Origin: Cupriavidus pauculus
GTDB lineage: Bacteria; Pseudomonadota; Gammaproteobacteria; Burkholderiales; Burkholderiaceae
Direction of reading: 5' to 3'
Length of the DNA stretch: 64,000 nucleotides
Assembly (NCBI RefSeq): GCF_022179805.1
Contig: NZ_BPUO01000001.1
Location: 248,001-312,000 of the forward strand
Positions 35,104 to 43,084 of this stretch are shown piece after piece (the first letter of the stretch is position 1; every line of letters starts with the position of its first letter). A program made the position numbers and the translations under genes. A model generated the notes under the pieces. The model saw nothing but the letters and a program-made list of their open reading frames with translations. It ran no database searches and had not been told where the DNA came from.

Positions 35104-35883
35104 TCACCGCTGCTTCTTGCGCTCCAGGAACCGCGTCATGTAGGCATCGGGCTCCGCACCCGCATAGCATTCGCCGAACACGGCAATGCTGTGCTTCAGG
35201 CCACGTTCGATGGATGGGTCCTCCCAGGCACGCAGCAATGCCTTCTGCGCGCGCACGGCCTGCGGGCCGCAATCGAGGATCTCCGACACCGTGTGCGCCA
35301 CGGCATCATCCAGCGCGCTGTTTGCCACCACCTCGTGCACAAAGCCCCATTGGTGCGCCCGCTCGGCGTTGATGGCGGCGCCAGTCAGCAACATCCAGCG
35401 CGTGTTCCCCTCGCCGATCAGCCGTTGCAGGATGTTGGCGTGGATGACAGAAGGAATGCCGATCCGGACTTCCGGCATCGCGAAATTGGCGTGCGCGTCC
35501 GCGATGCGAATGTCGCAGGCGGCAGCAAATTCCATCCCGCCGCCCATGCACCAGCCCGACAGGCGCGCAATGGTCGGCACCGGAAAATCACGCACCGCCT
35601 CGCAAAGATCGTGCAGGCGGGTGATGAACGCCACTGCCGTCTCCGGGTCGAGCCGCGCCAGTTCCTTGATGTTCGCGCCGCCGATGAACGCCTTGTCTCC
35701 GGTGCCGCGCAACACGAGCACCCTCACGTCCTCACGCCGCGCCAGACGTCGCAGCGTGGTGGTGAATTCGACGATGGTGTCGGAATCCAGGATATTGAGG
35801 CTGGTGCCGTTCGCGATCGTCAGCGTTGCAACACCCTGCTCCGACACGTCCAGCGTCAGATGTTTCGGTGCGTCCATGGTCAT
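35104..35883 (-). CDS. enoyl-CoA hydratase/isomerase-family protein
   Basis: A 259-residue crotonase-fold protein: VLRGTGDKAFIGGANIKELA (oxyanion hole), RLSGWCMGGGMEFAAACDIRIA (second hole) and PEVRIGIPS. It should act on a CoA thioester made by the CoA-transferase encoded just upstream. The ATG at 35883 overlaps that gene's stop (ATGA); the ATG at 35877 has better spaced AAGGA and is an alternative. Hydratase, isomerase and hydrolase members share these motifs. Confidence 0.85.
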   Translation of the reverse strand: MTMDAPKHLTLDVSEQGVATLTIANGTSLNILDSDTIVEFTTTLRRLARREDVRVLVLRGTGDKAFIGGANIKELARLDPETAVAFITRLHDLCEAVRDFPVPTIARLSGWCMGGGMEFAAACDIRIADAHANFAMPEVRIGIPSVIHANILQRLIGEGNTRWMLLTGAAINAERAHQWGFVHEVVANSALDDAVAHTVSEILDCGPQAVRAQKALLRAWEDPSIERGLKHSIAVFGECYAGAEPDAYMTRFLERKKQR

Positions 35884-37022
35884 TGTCCTTGTGTGGTATC
35901 ACCCAGCTTCGGCGCGGGCGGCGTGTCGTGGGTGGCAGCCGGCGAGCGGAATCGCGCGGCGATCCGACGCTGACCGGCGTCGCCGTAGTCGTGCTCGTCG
36001 AAGAAGCCGACGGCGCGCAGTTGCGCATCGTCGACCAGGTCTTCCACGCGATTGACCCGGGCGTGAGGAATATCGGCGCGCTCCAGCAAGGCGATCCATT
36101 GTTCCGTGGTGCGCGTTGCCATGACGTCGGAGAGAAATCCGTAGATCGTGTCGTAGTTGTCCGCGCGAGCAGCAGCGGTCTGGAATCTCGCGTCGGCTTC
36201 GAAGGTGCCAAGGTCATCGATGGCTTCGAAGAACGCGCGCCAGTGCTTGTCGTTGTAGACCACGGCAGCGATATAGCCGTCGCGTGTCCGATACGGCTTG
36301 CGATGTGGCGTGAGCAACCGGCTGTAGCCCATGGGGCCACCAGCAGGCTCGAACGACGCGCCGCCCAGGTGATCACCCAGAACGAACGCGGCAATCGTCT
36401 CGTACATCGACACACGAATCGTCTCGCCTTGTCCCGTATGCTGACGACCGAACAGCGCGGCGATGACGGCGTGCGCCGCCGTAAGACCCGTTACGCGATC
36501 GGCGATCAGCGTGGGAACGTATTGCGGCGCGCCGCCGGTCTGCCGTGCGAAGAGTTCCGCCAGCCCGGTCTGCGCCTGGATGACATCGTCATAGGCCGCG
36601 CGACCGTGCATCGGCCCGCCCTCGGCGTAGCCAGTCAGTTCCACGTACACAAGCTTCGGATGCAGCGCCCGTACCGTTGCATCGTCCAGTCCCAGGCGAC
36701 GCATGGCCTGCGGCCGTACGTTATGGACCAGCACGTCAAATGACGGCAGCATGTCTCGCAATCGCGCGATGTCCGCTTCGGCCTTGAGGTCGAGCACGAC
36801 CGACTGCTTGCCCTGATTGGCATGCAGGAACATCGCCCCCATGCCGGCCTGGCGCTTGGCGCCAGCGTGACGCATGACGTCGCCTTCCGGCGGCTCGATC
36901 TTCACGACGGTGGCACCGTAGTCGGCCAGGATCTGCGTGCAAACCGGCCCCATGATCACCGAGGTCAGGTCCAGCACGCGAATACCAGTCAGAGGTCCGG
37001 CACTCTGCTTAACCTGATGCAT
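35880..37022 (-). CDS. CaiB/BaiF-family (class III) CoA-transferase
   Basis: A 380-residue family III CoA-transferase: LTGIRVLDLTSVIMGPVCTQILADYGATVVKIE, the HANQGKQSVVLDLK and LVHNVRPQAMRRLGLD segments, and the catalytic aspartate in GRAAYDDVIQAQTG. It moves CoA between carboxylic acids. The start at 37022 overlaps the Bug receptor stop by one base; the open frame upstream has no family character. Receptor, CoA-transferase and hydratase form one coupled operon, suggesting uptake and CoA activation of a carboxylic acid. Confidence 0.88.
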   Translation of the reverse strand: MHQVKQSAGPLTGIRVLDLTSVIMGPVCTQILADYGATVVKIEPPEGDVMRHAGAKRQAGMGAMFLHANQGKQSVVLDLKAEADIARLRDMLPSFDVLVHNVRPQAMRRLGLDDATVRALHPKLVYVELTGYAEGGPMHGRAAYDDVIQAQTGLAELFARQTGGAPQYVPTLIADRVTGLTAAHAVIAALFGRQHTGQGETIRVSMYETIAAFVLGDHLGGASFEPAGGPMGYSRLLTPHRKPYRTRDGYIAAVVYNDKHWRAFFEAIDDLGTFEADARFQTAAARADNYDTIYGFLSDVMATRTTEQWIALLERADIPHARVNRVEDLVDDAQLRAVGFFDEHDYGDAGQRRIAARFRSPAATHDTPPAPKLGDTTQGQ

Positions 37023-37975
37023 CACTGCTGCTCCACACCGGCCTTGGCCGCGCGAGATGTCCAGATGCCACGCTGCGCCACGGTGAACGATGCAAAATCC
37101 CGCGTGCTCGCCGGCGCGGCGACCATGCCCAGCTTGGCGAGCTTCTCCACCACAGCCGGACGCACAACGGCCTCGTTGACCTCCTTGTTCCATCGCTCGA
37201 CGATCGCCGCCGGCGTGCCGGCAGGCGCCGCCAGACCCACCCAGACGACCAGGTCGAAATCCTTGTAGCCGGCTTCGGCCATCGTCGGCACATTCGGCAG
37301 CTCCGGCAGCCGTTTCGGGCTCGTGATGGCCAGGCCGTTGAGCTTGCCGCCATGCAGGAAGCTCATCACCACCGACGTATCGGCCACCATGAAGTCGATC
37401 TGGCTGCCGAGCAGGTCTGTCACGGCGGGCGGCTGGCTCTTGTAGGGAATGGCATCGGCCGGCACGTTCGCCATTTGCGAGTACGTCGCCGCGGCAATCT
37501 GCGCCGATCCGCTGCCGTAGCCATAGCGCAGCGCGCTCTTCTTGCCGTAGGCCGACATCTCGGTGGCTGACTTGTACGGCGCGTCCGGACGGGTCACCAG
37601 CACCATCGGGATGGTGGCGATGCGCGAGATATGCACGAAGTCCTTGATGGGATCGTAGCCAGGCCGCTTGTACAGGGCCTCGATGCCGGAATGCGTGGCG
37701 CTGCTGGTCAGCAGGAATGTGTATCCGTCGGCGGGCGACTTTGCCACGTAGCTGGACCCGATAATCCCGTTCGCACCCGGACGGTTGTCCACGACAATGG
37801 TCCCGAGCGAGCTGCGCACTTCCTCTGCGACGATCCGCGCCGCGGTATCCGAAGCGCTACCCGCGGTGAACGGGACAACCAGCTTGATCGGACGGTTCGG
37901 GTAGGCGTCGCCTTGTGCAAAGGCGCTCGGCGCCATGACCGACATGGTCACAACTGCGGCAATCAGGGTCTTCAT
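37022..37975 (-). CDS. Bug-family TTT receptor
   Basis: A 317-residue periplasmic receptor with a signal peptide (cleavage after PSAFAQ, about residue 21) and YPNRPIKLVVPFTAGSASDTAARIV plus DNRPGANGIIGSSYVAKSPADGYTFLL. It is first in the operon with the CoA-transferase and enoyl-CoA hydratase genes and overlaps the former by one base. It likely supplies the acid that is then activated. Confidence 0.88.
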   Translation of the reverse strand: MKTLIAAVVTMSVMAPSAFAQGDAYPNRPIKLVVPFTAGSASDTAARIVAEEVRSSLGTIVVDNRPGANGIIGSSYVAKSPADGYTFLLTSSATHSGIEALYKRPGYDPIKDFVHISRIATIPMVLVTRPDAPYKSATEMSAYGKKSALRYGYGSGSAQIAAATYSQMANVPADAIPYKSQPPAVTDLLGSQIDFMVADTSVVMSFLHGGKLNGLAITSPKRLPELPNVPTMAEAGYKDFDLVVWVGLAAPAGTPAAIVERWNKEVNEAVVRPAVVEKLAKLGMVAAPASTRDFASFTVAQRGIWTSRAAKAGVEQQ

Positions 37976-38301
37976 TGGCTGTCTCCTCGTCTAATGACCC
38001 GATCATCGCGCCTGACCATTCATCACAACAAGCGAATTGTGTTCATATATTTATCCGGCTCTGGAATATATGCATCCGAATGGTCGGGAGGCCGGGTTGA
38101 CGCACACGCTGCTGCCCGCTGCTGCCCGCTGCTGCCCGCTGCTGAAGCACGCGGATTTTGTATCCATTAAAGATACAGTGCGACTCCATTTCGCACCTTT
38201 ATCGCCTCATTCGCCGTTAGTACAGTGGGAACCGTGATGCCGACGCCCAAACCCCAGACAGGCCAGACGCACCCGATCATTCAACCCACAGGAACTCCGC
38301 C
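37976..38301. other. intergenic region with AT-rich patch and tandem repeat
   Basis: The 326-bp divergent gap between the Bug receptor and GST genes. It has an AT-rich stretch near 38035-38075 (GTGTTCATATATTTATCC, then GGAATATATGCATCC) that probably holds the receptor promoter, and the 10-bp tandem repeat at 38107-38144. No gene was found in it. Confidence 0.5.
38107..38144. repeat. 10-bp tandem repeat CGCTGCTGCC, 3.8 copies
   Basis: CGCTGCTGCC occurs three times in exact tandem followed by CGCTGCTG. It lies in the noncoding gap before the GST gene. Slippage could change copy number and spacing. Confidence 0.85.
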
Positions 38302-38946
38302 ATGAAGCTCTACATCGCCCACGCCACTTGCTCGCTCGCCGTTCAGGTCATTGCCAACGAACTGGGTCTGGAACCGGAACTGGTGCACTACGACGTCTTC
38401 GGCAAGAGCACGTCCGCCAACGACGACTTCAGCCAGGTCAATCCGCTCGCCTACGTGCCGGTGCTGGTCCTTGATGACGAGGAACAGACGCATCTGACCG
38501 AGACGACGATCATCACGTCGTACCTGGCTGACCAGCATCTGGCTGCCGGCCTGATCCCGCCGCACGGCACGCTGCAGCGCGTGAAGTTCGATCAGCTGCT
38601 GACGTTCCTGGCCACGGAAATCGCGCAGAAGCACATCCCCCTGATGCGCAAGCTGCAGACCGAAGCCGGCGCCGAGTGGACCCGCAACAAGCTGGTGACC
38701 GCCTACGCGAAGCTGGACGCACAACTGGCCGATGGCCGTGCCTACCTGACCGGTGACAAGTTCACGGTGGCCGATGCGTACGTCTGGGCCACGCTCTGGC
38801 ATGAGCGCTCGGGTGCCCCGATCACGCATCTGAAGAATCTGTTCGACTACATCGCTCGCATCGAAGCGCGCGTCTCGGTGAAGAAGGCACTCAAGGACGA
38901 AGCCGAGATGGTCGCCCGGCACGACGCAGTGAAGGCAGCAGCCTGA
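38302..38946 (+). CDS. glutathione S-transferase
   Basis: A 214-residue GST of bacterial (beta-like) type: thioredoxin-fold N-terminus MKLYIAHATCSLAVQVIANELG with the cysteine near residue 10 as in beta-class enzymes, NPLAYVPVLVLDDEEQTHLTETTIITSYLAD (glutathione site), and an all-helical C-terminus with GDKFTVADAYVWATLW. It conjugates or reduces electrophiles with glutathione in the cytoplasm. A LysR gene converges on it. Confidence 0.88.
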   Translation: MKLYIAHATCSLAVQVIANELGLEPELVHYDVFGKSTSANDDFSQVNPLAYVPVLVLDDEEQTHLTETTIITSYLADQHLAAGLIPPHGTLQRVKFDQLLTFLATEIAQKHIPLMRKLQTEAGAEWTRNKLVTAYAKLDAQLADGRAYLTGDKFTVADAYVWATLWHERSGAPITHLKNLFDYIARIEARVSVKKALKDEAEMVARHDAVKAAA

Positions 38947-38957
38947 TCTTGCAGGTG

Positions 38958-38979
38958 GCCTGACGGACTAGCGTCAGGC
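38958..38979. terminator. hairpin at the GST / LysR convergent ends
   Basis: GCCTGACG and CGTCAGGC form an 8-bp stem with a 6-base loop, 12 bases after the GST stop and reaching into the last codons of the convergent LysR gene. A pyrimidine run (TCCCTCTT) follows on the plus strand. It likely ends GST transcription. Confidence 0.5.
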
Positions 38980-39885
38980 TCCCTCTTCGCGCAGGCTGTC
39001 TGCCAGGTGATTCAGGACGGCGCGCGTCTTGGCGGCCATGCGCCGCCCGACTGGAATGATGGCGTGCACCGGCGGGCCGTCGACGTCGGCACCCGGCAGG
39101 ATGTGTACCAGCCGCCCCGCTGCAACGTGTGGATTCGCCACGAGGTCGTAGATCTGTGCGATGCCGAATCCGCTGATGGCGGCGTCGACAAGCGCCTGGC
39201 CATCGGCGAGCACAAGCACCGGCTCCATGACGATGTCCCGGTTGTGCCCGTTGTCTGAAACGGTCCAGGGGCGGTGACGGCCGGTCGGCCCTCGAAAGAT
39301 GACGGCGTCATGGTTGCCCAGATCGGCAATGGTATGAATGGCGCCCTTGCGCTGCAGGTACTCGGGCGATGCGTACAGCCCATTGCGCAGGTCGCACAGC
39401 TTGCGCACTGTCATATCGCCTTCGGCAGGCAATTCGCCAATACGCACGACGATGTCCCAGCCTTCGGCGACGGGATCGGACATGCGATCCGTCAGCGCCA
39501 TATCCAGCGTGACTTTCGGATAGCGGCGGTGCAGCGCCGCAAGATAAGGCAGCAGCAATCGACCAAAGCCGGCCGGTACGTCCAGGCGAACCCGGCCTAT
39601 CGGCTCGGCCCGGCGCGCGGCCAGCGCCTGCTCGGCTTCGCGCAGCCCTTCAAGCGCGGCCTGCGCGGCAAGCATGTAGGTTTCACCGTCCTCGGTCAGC
39701 CGTACCGCACGCGTAGTGCGCTGGAACAGACGCGTGCCCAGACGCTTCTCCAGGCGCTGCACCGCCTTGCCCACATTGGATTTGCTGGTGCCAAGCGCTT
39801 CGGCGGCGCGCGTAAAACTGCCGGTCTTGGCCACCGCAAGAAATGACTCGATGTCCTGAACCTGCGCCTCAACACGCTCGACCAT
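38974..39885 (-). CDS. LysR-family regulator
   Basis: About 303 residues from the ATG at 39885, which has AGGGGA five bases upstream; a longer frame starts at 39936. The helix-turn-helix is FLAVAKTGSFTRAAEALGTSKSNVGKAVQRLEKRLG, then LFQRTTRAVRLTEDG and an effector domain. It is divergent from the ChaC-like gene and convergent with GST, so it may control glutathione-related genes. Confidence 0.84.
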   Translation of the reverse strand: MVERVEAQVQDIESFLAVAKTGSFTRAAEALGTSKSNVGKAVQRLEKRLGTRLFQRTTRAVRLTEDGETYMLAAQAALEGLREAEQALAARRAEPIGRVRLDVPAGFGRLLLPYLAALHRRYPKVTLDMALTDRMSDPVAEGWDIVVRIGELPAEGDMTVRKLCDLRNGLYASPEYLQRKGAIHTIADLGNHDAVIFRGPTGRHRPWTVSDNGHNRDIVMEPVLVLADGQALVDAAISGFGIAQIYDLVANPHVAAGRLVHILPGADVDGPPVHAIIPVGRRMAAKTRAVLNHLADSLREEGA

Positions 39886-39988
39886 TGTGTCCCCTGCTGC
39901 GACAAAGAAAATCAATTTGGGCAGTTTATCAGCCACGTTGCAGCAACCACAATGGTGTCACCACCAAGTTATTCCGCCCCGCAACCCC

Positions 39989-40651
39989 ATGTTGACAAGA
40001 GAATCTCTCCAGTCCGGCCACTATCTCGACGCGCTGGAACTACCGGTCGAACACCGGTGGTCCCAGGACCTGATCGATGCCTCGCTCGCCGGTACCCTTT
40101 CGGCTCGCCCCGACAGCGATGACGACCTCTGGATCTTTGGGTATGGGTCGCTGATGTGGAACCCATTGCTCGATTTCGACCGTCGCGCCTTCGCTACCCT
40201 GCACGGCTGGCACCGCAGCTTTGCCTTGCGGAGCATCGCGGGTCGCGGCAGTGCGGAACGCCCCGGCCGGATGCTCGGCCTCGAACCCGGCGGATCGACG
40301 CAAGGCGTTGCGCTGCGTCTGGCGCCATCACATCGCGACGATGAACTGCGGATGGTCTGGCGGCGCGAGATGGTTGGTGGCGCATATCGGCCGACGTGGG
40401 CAAGAGTCACCTTCGGCAATGGAACGCAAACGCAAGCTATTGCGTTCGTCGTCGATCCCACTCGCCCCCTGTTCGAGCGCGATACGTCGGTCGCGACCGT
40501 GGCGCCGGTCATTCACCGGGCTCACGGTTCCTTTGGCAGCAATGCCGACTACGTCTTCCAGCTCGAAGCGGCATTGCACGAGTGTGGCCTGCGCGATCCG
40601 TACATCGATGCCCTGGCCGCCGAACTGCGGCGCCTGCGTGCGGAGGCGTGA
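39989..40651 (+). CDS. gamma-glutamylcyclotransferase, ChaC type
   Basis: About 220 residues. The nucleotide-like loop DLWIFGYGSLMWNP carries the YGSL substrate-binding motif of ChaC proteins, followed by GWHRSFALRSIAGRG and GVALRLAPS. ChaC proteins split glutathione into 5-oxoproline and Cys-Gly in the cytoplasm. The ATG at 39989 removes 34 non-family residues of the open frame. It ends two bases before the start of the next LysR gene. Confidence 0.82.
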   Translation: MLTRESLQSGHYLDALELPVEHRWSQDLIDASLAGTLSARPDSDDDLWIFGYGSLMWNPLLDFDRRAFATLHGWHRSFALRSIAGRGSAERPGRMLGLEPGGSTQGVALRLAPSHRDDELRMVWRREMVGGAYRPTWARVTFGNGTQTQAIAFVVDPTRPLFERDTSVATVAPVIHRAHGSFGSNADYVFQLEAALHECGLRDPYIDALAAELRRLRAEA

Positions 40652-40652
40652 C

Positions 40653-41645
40653 ATGGACAAGTTCCATGCGATGCAGGTATTCACGCGCGTCGTGGATACC
40701 GACAGCTTCTCGCGCGCCGCCGACACGCTCGGCATGCCGCGCGGATCCGTCACGCGGGTGATCCAGGAACTGGAGGCATACCTGCGCGTGCGATTGCTGA
40801 ATCGCACCACCCGAAGCCTCAGCGTGACGTCAGAAGGCGCCGCCTACTACGAGAAATGCGTGCGCATTCTTGCCGACGTCGATGCCGCGGAGGCCGAGTT
40901 CGCCGCCATTACGCGCGCCCCTCGCGGCAGGCTGCGGGTCGACATGTCGGGCTCGCTCGGCAAGTTCATCGTCGTCCCGGCACTGAATGACTTCCATGCC
41001 CGCTACCCCGACATCGACCTGACCCTGGGCTTTGGCGACCGGCTGGTCGACCTGGTTCAGGAAGGTATCGATTGCGTGATCCGCATCGGCGAGCTGGATG
41101 ACTCGACGATGGTCGCCCGCCGGCTTGGCGTGTTTCAACTGCTCACCGCGGCCAGCCCCGCCTATCTGGCGCGGCATGGCACGCCGATGACCCTTGATTC
41201 GCTCCGGGATCATCTCGCCGTGAACTTCGTTTCCACGCGGACGGGACGCGTCGTGAACCTCAACTTCAGCGTGGACGGCAAAGTCGTCAATGTCCATGCG
41301 AACTCCCGGCTGTCGGCAAACGATGGCGATGCGCACCTGCAGTGCGGCGTCATGGGCCTTGGCCTGATTCAAGTGTCCCGCGTCATTGCCCAGCCGTTCC
41401 TGGACGCCGGCACGCTTGTCGAGGTACTGCCGGCGTATCGGCCCGCGCCCCTGCCCATCTCCGTCGTCTACCCGCAAAACCGGCACCTGTCTCCACAAGT
41501 GCGCGCGTTCGTCGACTGGACAGCCGAGCTGTTTGCGCGCTGCCCATCGGTGCAAACGAGCGACGGCAACGCGACAGGAAACGCCAAGGGCGGCAAGGCA
41601 AGAATCCAGCACAGCGCGAATCCAGTTGAATCGATTGCCGCGTGA
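40653..41645 (+). CDS. LysR-family regulator upstream of RND operon (MexT-like position)
   Basis: A 330-residue LysR protein with GGAGG before its ATG. MDKFHAMQVFTRVVDTDSFSRAADTLGMPRGSVTRVIQELEAYL is the DNA-binding part and LLNRTTRSLSVTSEG the linker; effector domain features continue to about residue 300, with a Gly/Asn/Lys-rich tail. It is 229 bp upstream of, and in the same direction as, an RND efflux operon, like MexT/BpeT before MexEF-OprN/BpeEF-OprC. It is also close to the ChaC gene (two bases), so readthrough is possible. Confidence 0.83.
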   Translation: MDKFHAMQVFTRVVDTDSFSRAADTLGMPRGSVTRVIQELEAYLRVRLLNRTTRSLSVTSEGAAYYEKCVRILADVDAAEAEFAAITRAPRGRLRVDMSGSLGKFIVVPALNDFHARYPDIDLTLGFGDRLVDLVQEGIDCVIRIGELDDSTMVARRLGVFQLLTAASPAYLARHGTPMTLDSLRDHLAVNFVSTRTGRVVNLNFSVDGKVVNVHANSRLSANDGDAHLQCGVMGLGLIQVSRVIAQPFLDAGTLVEVLPAYRPAPLPISVVYPQNRHLSPQVRAFVDWTAELFARCPSVQTSDGNATGNAKGGKARIQHSANPVESIAA

Positions 41646-41874
41646 ATCGCGCGCGGTCGCGCCGATTTTTCCCGTCCCCCTGTAACCGACGCCCCCAAAT
41701 CCCCGACCGCATCCCTACGCCCCTGCGCAGCGCCAATTGTCTCCAACACGGACACAGTCAAACCACATTCTCGATCTTTATCCCCAAAACAATGACAACC
41801 ATACTGCTTTCAACGGCGAGCCAGACAGAACTGTTCGCCCCTGACTCTGTGAACAATTGATTGGAGCTTTTGAC

Positions 41875-43059
41875 ATGAACGCCAACCGCAAGAGGCTTTC
41901 CGTCGCACTGGGTACGCTGTTCGTCCTGGGTGCCATCGGCGCAGCCACTCACCATTTCGGCATTGAAGCCAGCCCCGTCGCCAGTGCGCAAGCCGACGGC
42001 AATACACCCCCGGCCGCCGACGTCGATGTTGCTACCGTGGTCGCGCAGCAGATCACCGAATGGCAAAGCTATTCGGGCCGGCTCGAAGCCATCGACAAGG
42101 TCGATATCCGTCCGCTCGTGCCCGGAAAGATCGTCGCCGTGCATTTCAAGGACGGTCAGCTCGTCAAGAAGGGCGAGTCGCTGTTCACGATCGATCCGCG
42201 TCCGTATCAGGCTGAAGTCGATCGCGCCGCCGCGCAACTGGCTGCCGCCGAAGCACGCGCTGCCTATGCGTCGAGCGACGCCGCCCGCGCGGACCGTCTG
42301 ATCGGCAGCAACGCCATCGCCAAGCGCGACTACGACGAGAAACAGAATGCCTCCCGCGAAGCCAGTGCCAGCGTGAAGGCCGCGCGCGCCGCACTCGACG
42401 CCGCACGCGTGAACCTGTCGTACACGGATGTCGCGGCCCCCGTTGCGGGGCGCGTTTCGCGTGCCGAACTCACGGTCGGCAACATCGTCTCGACTGGCGC
42501 CAGCGCGCCGCTGCTCACCACGGTGGTCTCCGTGTCGCCCATGTACGCGTCGTTCGAGGTCGACGAACAGACCTACCTGCGGTACCTGCGCAGCACTGGC
42601 AAGAAGGAAGTACCCGTTGAATTGGGCCTGGCCGACGAGGCCGGCTATTTGCGCACCGGCGCCATCGTCTCGGTGGACAACCGCCTGGATGTCACCTCCG
42701 GCACGATCCGCGTGCGTGCGCGCTTCGACAATGCCGACGGCGCCTTGGTCCCTGGACTGTTCGCCCGCGTCAAGGTGGGCGGTGGCCAGGCACGCGACGC
42801 CGTCATGATCTACGACGCTTCGGTGAGCACCGATCAGGCCAAGAAGTACGTCCTGGTGGTGGGCAAGGACAACCGCGTCCAGTACCGCGAAGTCAAGATC
42901 GGCAATCTCCATGACGGCCTGCGCATTGTCGAAAACGGCCTGCAGGCAGGTGACCAGATCGTTGTCAGCGGCATGCAGCGCGTACGCCCCAACGACGCGG
43001 TGAAGCCGCATCCGGTCAACATGGTTGACGCTGCACGCGTGAGCAAGCCGGCGGCATGA
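41875..43059 (+). CDS. RND efflux periplasmic adaptor (MexE-like)
   Basis: A 394-residue membrane-fusion protein. It has an N-terminal signal/anchor (LSVALGTLFVLGAIGAA), the barrel-sandwich segment EAIDKVDIRPLVPGKIVAVHFKDGQLVKKGESLFTIDPRPYQ, an alanine-rich coiled-coil hairpin, and LSYTDVAAPVAGRVSRAELTVGNIV. It links the inner-membrane pump to the outer-membrane channel in the periplasm. GGAG lies eight bases before this ATG. First gene of the three-gene efflux operon. Confidence 0.9.
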   Translation: MNANRKRLSVALGTLFVLGAIGAATHHFGIEASPVASAQADGNTPPAADVDVATVVAQQITEWQSYSGRLEAIDKVDIRPLVPGKIVAVHFKDGQLVKKGESLFTIDPRPYQAEVDRAAAQLAAAEARAAYASSDAARADRLIGSNAIAKRDYDEKQNASREASASVKAARAALDAARVNLSYTDVAAPVAGRVSRAELTVGNIVSTGASAPLLTTVVSVSPMYASFEVDEQTYLRYLRSTGKKEVPVELGLADEAGYLRTGAIVSVDNRLDVTSGTIRVRARFDNADGALVPGLFARVKVGGGQARDAVMIYDASVSTDQAKKYVLVVGKDNRVQYREVKIGNLHDGLRIVENGLQAGDQIVVSGMQRVRPNDAVKPHPVNMVDAARVSKPAA

Positions 43060-43084
43060 TCAGGCCCCGTTCCCGGAGTTCATC

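Noticed and set aside
37022-37975. A complete tripartite tricarboxylate transporter next to a Bug receptor
   Set aside because: No TctA- or TctB-like membrane gene lies near any of the three receptors.
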